Assembly: GCA_907163375.1 (NCBI GenBank)
Contig: CAJQUW010006835.1
Span: forward strand, 124,001 to 188,000
Direction of reading: 5' to 3'
DNA from: Prostheceraeus crozeri
Taxonomy: Eukaryota > Platyhelminthes > Polycladida > Euryleptidae
Length of the DNA: 64,000 bases
Below are positions 55,049 to 64,000 of this stretch, one piece after another. Under the pieces are notes generated by a model. It was not told where the DNA came from and did no database searches. It saw only the letters and a program-made list of their open reading frames with translations. Both the position numbers and the translations under genes were made by a program. Every line of letters begins with the position of its first letter. Positions within the stretch are counted from its first letter, which is position 1.

Positions 55049-55733
55049 CTCCAACAGTTTGACATTCCAATCTCCAGCTTTTAGAGATTCCAGCTACTTT
55101 AAATCCCAACTCCAGCTGTTTTGAATTCCAGTCTCCAGGTGTAGAGATTCCATCTTTTTCGGAGATCCCAACTCCAGCTTTAGAGACTCCGACAGTTTGG
55201 AATCCCAAACTCCAGCTGCTTTAAATCCCAACCTCCAGCTACAGAGGCTCCTACAATTTGGAATCCCAAACTCCAGCTGTAGAGATTCAAGCAGTTTTGA
55301 ATCCCAAACTCCAGCTGCTTTAAATCCCAACCTCCAGCTGTGGAGACTCCGACAATTTGGAATCCCAAACTCCAGCTATAGAGACTCCGACAATTTGGAA
55401 TCCCAAACTCCAGCTGTAGAGATTCCATCAGTTTTGAATCCCAATCTCCAGCTGCTGAGATTCCATCAGTTTTGAATCCCAATCTCCAGCTGTAGAGATT
55501 CCATCAGTTTTGAATCCCAATCTCCAGCTGTAGAGATTCCATCAGTTTTGAATCCCAATCTCCAGCTGTAGAGATTCCATCAGTTTTGAATCCCAATCTC
55601 CAGCTGCTTTAAATCCCAAACTCCAGCTACAGAGACTCCGACAGTTTTGAATCCCAATCTCCAGCTGTAGAGATTCCATCAGTTTTGAATCCCAATCTCC
55701 AGCTGTAGAGATTCCAGCAGCTTTGAATCCTTG
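55049..55733. repeat. Minisatellite, 38-bp unit with shorter variants, ~17 units
   Basis: The dominant unit has TTTTGAATCCCAATCTCCAG followed by CTGTAGAGATTCCATCAG; starts are 38 bp apart through 55441-55590. Other units use GCTTTAAATCCCAA or CTCCGACAATTTGGAATCCC, giving mixed lengths. The most uniform block is 55430-55600, suggesting the latest expansion there. The first unit overlaps the read-through end of the candidate exon at 54887. Confidence 0.93.
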
Positions 55734-55739
55734 ATTTCA

Positions 55740-56920
55740 AGACTGAGGAATGATACATTTTGTAGAAGTTCAGGAAACCAATGAAATCACCTTCCTTCAT
55801 AAGATCGACAAAACAAATTCCGTCATTTCTTGCGAGTTTAATTTGTGAGACTGTTGAAGCCATGCTATGCTTGCATCTTTCATTGTGTGGTTGACCCTAC
55901 CAGTCACAGGCATGTTGTGCAATAAGAGCTCTCACTTAGTTTTAAAAGTTCAGTTTGATTAGAAAGCTGTTATTGGGAGTCAATCCTCCTTTCATTGTCT
56001 TGTTTTGTCCTATTGCATCATTTCCTGTTGAAAGTCATTGAAATCTCAAGATTCTAGCCTTTGCTGTTCAGTCACTTCCCTTCGCTATCATCCTTCTTCC
56101 TTGTCAATCGCGCAGGTTTCGCGTCCCAGACAATGAACTTTATCCCCATGCACTCTCTGAGCTTTGTACCTATCCGATTACCATGCATTCTGTCCGTCAA
56201 TCAAGATATTGAGTGTTTTTAGGTTGCGAAATCTCTTAAATTAAATCGGATGTTAATGAGCATCAAACAGCATCGACAGCAAAGAAATGAGAACGTTACA
56301 AACGCCGTCAGATGGGTTGCAGTAGGATTAGACCGACTTCGACTATGTCAGGAGGAAAAATCTGACATATCATTTCTATTTCTCAGATTTGATTCATCGC
56401 GAGATCTGCCAACATCTATGCCTAAACTATCAACTGAAATGATGATCGACAAAATTTGAGATTAATGGCTGGCTTTAATTCTAACCAGAAGACCAGAAGA
56501 ATTGAACCTCAGAAGATAAATCACATTAACCTCAAAATGAAGGCTGTAAAATTACAGAGATACACGTAAATTGCATAGTCCAGGGTTGTAGTTGAAGCTA
56601 AATGACTTCCAATCTTTCCAGAGAAAATGCACGGAAATCATGAATCAAACAGAACTTTGAATCTTCACAATCGGATCAATTGGGCAATTGATGTCTAACG
56701 TCATGATGTAGGCCTATGACTGCATGCATGCACGCACAGGTGGTGGAGTGCATGCTGACCAAAAGAGCAACAAGTTAGTAGGCTTCCCTATTAAATGTTG
56801 TCATTAAAGAATTGGAATTAGCTTTAGAAAGAGAGAATTTTCTTCTTCTTGCAGAATATTCCACAAATGAACGACAAATGAAAGTTTCAGGCAATACTGT
56901 CAAAATGTAATTCCAAAATA
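55740..56920. other. No recognisable feature
   Basis: A 69-codon plus-strand frame at 56250-56459 has no motif and no splice context that I can support. Otherwise nothing is seen before the next MITE copy. Confidence 0.3.
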
Positions 56921-56930
56921 ATATTCACAC

Positions 56931-57381
56931 CACAGAACTAGATTGTTTAAGCGTGTCACTTTGCTGGAAGTGCAAACTGATTCAAAATGATGGCACATGC
57001 AGAAGCTTACTAAAGGGGCAAAAAGACATTTTTAATATCTTTACAGAGATAGTCGTGCGCCTGGCTTGCGGATTACTGTGAATTCATTCAAAATGCTCCG
57101 ATCGCCACGATTCCTTCAGATTCGAAGAATTCATGTCACTGCGAGAAGGTTTTCTCGATAATGTTGGGCCCTCCGATCATTATTAGAAAAGTTAGCAGGT
57201 GCACGAAAAACCGTTCACAAACTTCTTTTAAGAATTTGACATCGACTGTCTCTCTTTGCTGTGTGATCCGGTTGATTGCTATGGTATTATGTCAGCAGAC
57301 TGTGCCATTTCATGAACGTCACATGCTCCAATGTTTCCTTTCTAATCAAACAGAAGAAGAGACGACCTGTCTAATTCTGTG
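56931..57381 (+). mobile_element. hAT-like MITE family, copy 4 (complete)
   Basis: TIRs CACAGAACTAGA and TCTAATTCTGTG and a perfect 8-bp TSD ATTCACAC at 56923-56930 and 57382-57389 fix the 451-bp element. Compared with copy 1 it lacks ~70 bp, including the start of the short conserved frame. The rest of that frame (57136-57283, minus, ending EKTFSQ) is open. The second exact 8-bp TSD in the family confirms the transposition mechanism class. Confidence 0.93.
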
Positions 57382-57389
57382 ATTCACAC

Positions 57390-60240
57390 TTTTGTGGAAT
57401 CGTGTGTTTAATGCGAGTGGGATAAAGACGTCATTATACGTCAGATACTAAATATTTCATGAACTATGCAATCAGATTCACACCATGACTCATAGAAAGA
57501 TATCTCATTAGAAAGATGTCTTCAGACTTGAACAAACTGTGCACGAAAATTCCTTCAGTTTGTTCAGCCATTTTAAGCTATGTTGGAGCATTCCAAGCCC
57601 TAATGACGAGCCCTTGTAGTGCAAAAAGCAGCATCTGCGTCTGCCAAGGAATTTTCGCGCTTAATTTGTTCAAGTCTGTGGACATCTTTCTAATGAGACT
57701 ACGCATTGATATCCTTTTATTCTTGCTGTGTTATCGGCAGTGATAAAGAGAGCAAAATGTTCATTCAAATGTGATGTGACACAATTAGGCCCATAGCTAA
57801 ATTTGCAGTCTTTGAATCTACGTTTCACAAAGCAACCAATGAGAAGTTTGCTGTCTCTAAACACAGGACAAAGTTTTGGTGGAAATTCCTCGTCAGGTCA
57901 TTTCCATGCTGTAGACTCTTGATGTTTAGGACTTTATCATTCCCTCTAATAATCTTCCAAAGAAGAAATAGCCCGCAAATTTGATCAAACATGTAGTAGA
58001 GAAAGTCTACCCAAAATAACAATTTCTACAAGTCTTCTTCTGAACCCAACTTTGTGTTCACTTCTGTTAATACAAAACGGATGCTGCAAAGCAAAGGTGT
58101 GGGATTCCCATATCACATGCCTATGTCATGTTGTGTGAAGGCAAAGCAATCAATTTTGAGAGTTAAAGCAGGCCGGACCCAAGCAGAAGGCCGTTGAACA
58201 TCTTCACTGCTTCTCTTCTTGACTTCATAATGGTATATTTTCATAATTAACAGTTCCTTAAATCATGCCTGTTTGACTCTACTATGTAATTTTCCTATGT
58301 ATACATGTATATGTGATAGTGACATGGAACATAAACACCTGAGAGGGATCTGTTTACTCGGATTTCTACAAATCAAGAATATCTTGGTTGATCAACGTCA
58401 AACAGACATGGTTTAAAACGGTTATATCATGCCTAAATCTAGTTCATAGCAGGCCCGGGGCTCTGTAAGTTATCCTTTATAATCACCTTTGAAGTTACCT
58501 AGAATTGTACAATGCCCTCTCCAAGATACAAAGAAAAAGTTACGTTCGGAGGAAAATCTTCCTTATTTTATGCACGTAAGCCTTCATTTGTTTACGTTTG
58601 TCGATGTTCAACAGAAATATGGTCACGGTGTCAGTTTTGATTTCATTCATCGCAAATTTTTCTCATTATTCAATCATTCTCAACCGACGCGAACAAGCCA
58701 CAATTAATTGTTGATGAGCATTACCATGTATGCAATAGAACTTGATTTCAAGTATGACTACTACACTGAGAATGGTCAGTGGAATCAAATCTGATACCAC
58801 AGCACACTGAAATTATAGTCATAAAAAGTGAATAATAGAATCATTCAAAAAACGAATAGTAGAAGAATTGACTCATTCGAAATCTACACATGAACAGCGG
58901 AATTGATGTACATAGATCTTGACACCTTGTTTCCTTCAATATTCTACGAGTCCGATGTCAGTTTGTTGTAAACGAAAGACGATATATCGTCGCGGCTGTC
59001 GGTGTACAGTGTTTATGAACGGCACACGTTCATGAGCATAGGTCGACACTGTTTATAGCTCCCCCTGTATGAAATGATGTTATATCATTCCTACTTTCAG
59101 TGCACGAAAAGTCATGTCAATGAAATAGGTCTTGCTGAAGTTTTAACGACTGAGTGAAGCATAAAAAGCAGGTGCCTCTGAATGAATCGAAAGCCTCATA
59201 CTCGATCAACGAGGATGCAAGAAAGGATTCTCTTATACATGTTTATTTTGATGTTGTCGAATATCGTGTCATGCTTGTGATTCCAAAGAAAGCTGTTGAA
59301 AATTCATTGATGTAAATTCCACCATTCAGTTTGATACACTTCGCATTTCTCAGCAGGCCTATAGTATATTAAACTATCATCAATATGGTGCAACAAATAT
59401 GGTAAATACATTTATGTAGAATGCATTCTTTGGAACATTGTCCGGATGTTGCTGCCGTATAACTATATTTTAGTAGCCATGACGATAGAGGATCCGAATC
59501 ATCAGGTGCTATGGTAAGAGTGGAGAATTTTATTAACTGGTGGATTTGCACGTGATTAAGGGTGATACAAACAATAGCAACATGACTAAATTACTCTGCC
59601 AACATGACGCGCTGTCAATATGCTAAAAATAGTAGTTAGATCTCCGAAAGACTTGCTGCAAAGACCAAGCTCGACACATCACACAGCACAGGGCAGGGAG
59701 GCCACAAAGTGACAGTGAAGAAATTCAACTCAGGTGAACGCATCCATTGTGAAGAATCATGTTGACTTTCTGTTACGGATTTCTTTATCTGATTTATTCA
59801 TGAATTCTCTTTCTAATATCAAAATCTGTACAATTGAAGATGTCTACGATAGTCAAAGCAAAAGAAATCTTGCAGAATCGTCATACAAAGCCCAACACAA
59901 TGAAAGAAGAATATGAGAATCGATGACAAAGGAATTGCGTCATAAGTGCGTCGTAAGAAATGTCCTTTTATAGTGTAATAATCGTGCACGTACTATGAGG
60001 AAGAATGAACCAAGATGTTATCTGCGATTATAAATAGATTACTCAATCACGTTCAGAAATCGCGGTGCTGGCGTCCAGCAAAGCATATTCTTTTATTAAA
60101 TTCGATGACAATTGGACATAAACAATCATAAATATTAAGTGAGCATAGTGAGTGTATTTGATCCCTTCTTAATGGAAAAAGCTTGGGTGTAATACTGCTA
60201 AATTATTTATCAAATCCACTACGAGACATGTTGAGCCTCA
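57390..60240. other. Mostly plain sequence with one interspersed repeat
   Basis: 57575-57700 matches 19928-20030. A possible exon at 58502-58575 (acceptor-like TTACCTAG, ATGCCCTCTCC, donor GTAAGCC) ends in phase 1 and cannot join the 61981 exon in frame, so I did not call it. No other feature was seen. Confidence 0.35.
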
Positions 60241-60246
60241 TCTTTC

Positions 60247-60322
60247 GCGGTTAGGTTCGAACCTGCGACGTTGGAGCTAGAGGACGTACAGGCATACCCT
60301 CTAGCCACAAGGCCACCGGACC
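60247..60322 (-). repeat. tRNA-derived SINE head, minus strand
   Basis: On the minus strand, TGGCCTTGTGGCTAGAGGG (A-box region, 60305-60315 core) precedes GGTTCGAACC (B box, 60253-60263) at tRNA-like spacing. The acceptor stem does not pair, so it is not a functional tRNA. The head resembles those at 39669 and 16003. Best read as a SINE promoter region. Confidence 0.65.
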
Positions 60323-60329
60323 ATCTGTT

Positions 60330-61970
60330 GAGAGCGTGAATGAGCCGCGAAGGTACTGCTTTAACGCAGACTTAATTAGGCGCTTCACGCAGGCGCTACT
60401 CATTAAAAGTTTCTCGCAAGTTACCAACGTAGGTGGTTCTAGCCTACCTACGACTGATAAGGTCCAGCAGGCCTAAGCATGAATATAAGAATATCACAAC
60501 GAATATTTTTCCAAGGAAAATACGTTAAGAGGTGATACAACGTGTCACCACAAGCATGTCTCGTGGTAGCTACATGTGTTGAGATTTGATAAATTTGTCA
60601 ATTGCCGGGTTACTTGTGAAAAAACAAATTATCTATTATCGCCTTGAGAAATGGTCAGAATCCGCCATTTATGTGACTAGTGAAGCTGTATGTAGCCAAG
60701 TAAGTTGAAGTGAAACATCAAACTGGAATATTCAGCATAACGAAGTAGTCTGTCTATTCAAGCGATAACCATGTGTAATTGCAATTAATTGATAGGCTAG
60801 CCCGATTCAGTTGCAATTTCTTTTTTGTGGCCCTTGTAGTAGCAAAACAACGCTAAATTATCTCAATACTTGCCGGTTAAAGAATTTTGGTGAATTGTAT
60901 TATGTATAGCTGGTTCGTGTTGCTGGACTTATATACAGATAGGCCTGAGATTTTTATGTACTGAGTGACATCACCTGGCCATCCAGTCCACTGAACTGGA
61001 AAAGACCTTTAGTGCAGGGCTCAAGCAATATAAGTTTCTTGTATCAATTTCTACTAAAATACATGTTAATTAACATTCAAAATGTTGGGACCTTGGTCTC
61101 CCACTAGGCCTACAAAGGGGTTGTACTCCACGATAAGAAGTTGGAATTCCGCGTTTTCCGTACTTTCATTGGAATGACATGCGAGCATTTTCTTCCATCG
61201 TCTTTTTCTCCTGCTGTAGAATTAGTATGTCGTCTGTGATCTTGGATTTCCTAATTCATCTATCTTTCTAGTAATCATGATGAGCGGCATTGTATTGATG
61301 TTATGAAAACACTTTCTCTTGACAGATCACCGTCAACCCGCTTAAGATAATCACACTTGATAAAATCATCAAATGCATTTGGAGGCCTCGGATATAATCT
61401 AATTTCGATTAAAGAAATCTGTCTCGTATTAACCGGACATAACGATGTGCCCCATAAAACTTGAAGATTTTCAACAGTGAACGATGTTCATGGCGTATTT
61501 GGTAATAACTAAAGTTGACCAGCATGTATCTAATCGTCACGTGGAGCGAACCGTCCTATCAGATAAATCCACCGTTGAAATAAATAGTTCTTTCAGTGCC
61601 AGTTGTGATTCGAAGCTCAGCAGACCAACAGTATCCAGTCCACACACTGCATTGCAGTGTAGATATCGAATCATCGACGCAATGAACTTTCCATTAACAT
61701 GAGGCTGCCTCTCAATTTGCAGTCAAAGCATTTAACTAATTTAACTGATGCCGAGAGGCCTTTTGGCCGACATTGCAGAAAGCAGATGCACCGTAAATGG
61801 AAAAACAGACTATTCGAACAGATTTCGTATAATTGACCGTAAGAGAATCTTTCCTCTTGCACATTTTCCTCGTCCTAAAGATGTCATTTTTCGTTCCATC
61901 TCCACATCTTCATAGATGAAATTTTGCAAGATGATGATCAGGATATATTGTGCAATTGACGATTTTTTTC
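60330..61970. other. Probable intron upstream of the 57-bp exon; nothing else seen
   Basis: No repeat or coding signal is supported. A 72-codon frame at 61484-61702 has no motif. The last ~30 bases (61950-61980) form the branch and pyrimidine-tract region of the exon that follows. Confidence 0.35.
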
Positions 61971-61980
61971 TCCGTTACAG

Positions 61981-62037
61981 AAATCCCATCTGAATGACGC
62001 ACTGGAAGCCATGCAACTTCATAGTGAACGAATGTCG
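61981..62037 (+). CDS. Internal coding exon, 57 bp, phase 0-0
   Basis: GATTTTTTTCTCCGTTACAG is an excellent 3' splice site, and ATGTCG followed by GTAAGTTCT is an excellent donor. The interval is exactly 19 codons, and only one frame is open: KSHLNDALEAMQLHSERMS. The other two frames stop within the first six codons. The peptide is helical and coiled-coil-like. It gives the host gene's orientation as plus. Possible upstream partners with phase-0 donors are 54887-54994 and 16195-16261, and the next exon is probably beyond the window. I cannot name the gene. Confidence 0.6.
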
Positions 62038-62043
62038 GTAAGT

Positions 62044-63590
62044 TCTCTCCTTATGTGTGATGTGCAGATTTGACATGAGGTCCTAAACGTAGAATAGACA
62101 CCCGCATTGAAGTTTGTTTGTTTCAATAGACGTCGTCCTAGTGACCTGGAACACTGCTGTACTGTTAATCATGTCCCACTACTGTATCAAAACATATGGG
62201 CCATGGTTTGACTCGTATCAGATTGCAATTATTCGGTTTAGAATTTCCGCTGCCACACGTAACTAAATAATTATTTAAGAAAATCTTTTTTTACTTATTA
62301 ACAGAATAAATCTGAAAGTTGTAGTACCATAGAGTAAGGAAATATAGGTAAAGTGTCGACTCAAAAAAGTATCTGTGTACAGTGTACATTATTATATCAA
62401 AAGATTTAGTTTTTACGGAGATTGTGTTCCTGTGGTCCAAAAAAATATTTGAGCAGCTTTGAAAAAGATAAATGTTTTGCAAATTTTTATACTGACAACA
62501 TGAAGGCCCTTTATAAGTAGTATGCAACAAGTTGGATATCAGGGGGAATGAATATTTACTGACAACCATCTTAATTAAGCGAAAATTAATCTGATGATCA
62601 AGGAAGTTTCATGAACTGCTTTATAATGCAAGTTCCTGCAGGTCTTCTAGTGCTTCTCAGCTGAGATGTCATGTTTTCAATTCAATTTCCAGCGGCATGA
62701 TTTTATGATTCACAAGGCGTCATTTCTGGAATCTGAATAGTAATGTGGACCCATTTACATCTGTTAAAGGTCATTGCAATCAGTTTCTTTGATTACGAGA
62801 TCACCCTTGAGAAAATAACCTTAAACCTGAGCTTTAATGGTAGCCCATCGAATTGCTAATTCAAAAAACCATATTACCTCTCCCAGTTGTCATGACATGG
62901 AGGATTTGTGGAATACTGTTCTTTATTCTGTATTGCTATCATGATCAGTCAAATTCGTGTACATTTCTCCAAAAGTGTACAAACTGCATATCTCACAGGT
63001 GGTCTCCACTTATGTTCATTGAATAAAATCGAAACTGTATAGACATTGGGGATTTAATAGATGCTAAGTTGCTACTGTACCTAATATATATACTATCTAG
63101 AACTGGTGGATATCTGGAATTGATCAACAATAGTAAGCTGAAACATTTACAACAAGTTATGCTCCAAAAACGGAAATTACTAACTAAAATCAGGTAACTC
63201 CAGGGGACCACTTTCAATTATCAGTCGAGGGCCACACTGTACGCATTGAAGAATTGAGTTATATAACTTCACATGGAAATAGTGAATGTCTGTTGAAATA
63301 GAAAACCATTCAGGTGATATTGAGTGACACGCATGAGAAAAATGTCAAGAGAATTCCGGAAAATGTCTTTCAAGTGCTGTAATGATATCACAAGAGACCA
63401 CAATGCCTCTGAATAGAACTTCACCCGCCACTTCAACACGCTTTTGTCTGGTGGGAATGTCTCATTGAGTGTCTCGGGGTGAAGAAAGCATCGTCGCCGA
63501 AAACAAAATGCCATTTCTGTATATAAGATGGAAACACGATCGGAGCCATTTGTACACAGGTGATCTGCAATCACATCGCAATTTGATCAT
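62044..63590. other. Probable intron downstream of the exon
   Basis: AT-rich. No further exon with paired splice sites and an open frame was found, and no repeat until the minisatellite fragment at 63597. Confidence 0.35.
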
Positions 63591-63596
63591 AGACAT

Positions 63597-63697
63597 GATA
63601 TCTGTGTTGTGTAGAGAGGACATGAGATGACTATGATGGCACTCGTCTGTCCATAGAGGTCGGATATCTGTGTTGTGTAGAGAGGACATGAGATGAC
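63597..63697. repeat. Second locus of the 67-70 bp minisatellite, ~1.5 units
   Basis: GATATCTGTGTTGTGTAGAG, GACATGAGATGACTATGATG and CCATAGAGGTCGGATATC reproduce the units at 2557-3327 nearly exactly. It is cut in mid-unit at GAGATGAC, where the hAT-like MITE copy 5 begins, so the array probably continues on the far side of that insertion. Confidence 0.9.
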
Positions 63698-64000
63698 CAC
63701 AGAATTAGAAAGGTCGTCTCTTCTTCTGTTTTGCTAGAAAGGAAGAATTGGAACATGTAGCGTTAATGAAATGGCACAGTCTGCTGACATAATACTATAG
63801 CAATCGAACAATGAGCAGCCAGTTCAACATTAAACACTACAAATTGCGCCAAGTTTTAGTGACTGTTATCAACCGGCTCACACAGCAAAGAGAGACAGTC
63901 AATGACAAATTCTGCAAAAAAGTTTCTGAACGTTTTTTCGTGCGATTGCTAACTTTTCTAATAATGATCGGAGGACCCGACATTATCGAGAGAACTTTTT
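63698..64000 (-). mobile_element. hAT-like MITE family, copy 5, cut by the window edge
   Basis: It starts CACAGAATTAGA at 63698, in the orientation of copies 2 and 3, and is still unfinished at 64000. The preceding octamer GAGATGAC lies within the minisatellite unit and is the predicted TSD. The short family frame is open from ATG 63811 to the edge (63 codons, including RFFVRLLTFLIMIGG). Confidence 0.88.
63811..64000 (+). CDS. Short family frame in MITE copy 5, partial
   Basis: Begins MSSQFNIKHYKLRQVLVTVI and continues without a stop to the window end, matching the frame at 8042-8284 along its length. The element-internal position and orientation are the same in all copies. Substitutions between copies look neutral, so a translated product is not established. 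No domain is recognised. Confidence 0.2.
   Translation, partial: MSSQFNIKHYKLRQVLVTVINRLTQQRETVNDKFCKKVSERFFVRLLTFLIMIGGPDIIERTF

Noticed and set aside
58502-58575. Possible exon starting ATGCCCTCTCC with donor GTAAGCC
   Set aside because: The donor is phase 1 and cannot join the phase-0 exon at 61981. The acceptor is weak.
60247-60322. Functional tRNA gene on the minus strand
   Set aside because: A and B boxes are present, but no acceptor stem pairs, and the sequence matches the SINE heads at 39669 and 16003.

Overview
The window looks like nuclear DNA from an animal, most likely a marine invertebrate. It is AT-rich and has no prokaryotic gene layout. It carries tRNA-derived SINE heads, piggyBac-like, Tc1/mariner, MULE and hAT-like DNA transposon remnants, a CR1/L2-like LINE fragment and many minisatellites. 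I cannot name the species from the sequence. Host coding content is very low. The best candidate is one 57-bp plus-strand exon at 61981-62037 with clear splice sites. Two weaker candidates are an ATG-containing exon ending at 54994 and a 67-bp exon at 16195-16261. All three have compatible phase-0 junctions, so most of the window may be long intron.

Layout. 0-9 kb: an 80-bp direct repeat, a 67-70 bp minisatellite, an 896-bp foldback element, a 66-bp minisatellite, a deleted MULE with a mariner nested inside it, and the first full copy of a hAT-like MITE family (12-bp TIR, 8-bp TSD). 9-20 kb: the first two loci of a 76-bp minisatellite, a near-perfect 60-bp-arm palindrome, and a second hAT-like MITE split by a 980-bp Tc1-type foldback. 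20-30 kb: small hairpin elements, one containing a 63-bp micro-hAT with its own target duplication, and a 1.8-kb head-to-head palindrome of the 76-bp minisatellite. 30-36 kb: a DD37D mariner-type element whose 5' leader carries a 16-unit array with five-unit higher-order periodicity, then a rearranged Tc1-like element. 36.8-53 kb: a 1.39-kb sequence present twice in opposite orientation about 13 kb apart, each copy containing a CACTA-ended MITE; between the copies lie a SINE, a LINE fragment, 54-bp and 30-bp minisatellites, foldbacks and a piggyBac-like MITE. 53-64 kb: a 965-bp piggyBac-like element, a 38-bp minisatellite starting beside a candidate first exon, two more hAT-like MITE copies, a SINE, the 57-bp exon and a second locus of the first minisatellite.

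The window is best read as a layered record of insertions. Exact TSDs (GTTACAGC, ATTCACAC, TTAA, TA, CTTTGCAY) fix the borders of several elements, and nesting gives relative ages. No transposase here is intact, so everything mobile appears non-autonomous or dead. The most unusual structures are the elements that carry minisatellites: the head-to-head 76-bp arrays sharing a core, and the DD37D element with its higher-order array.
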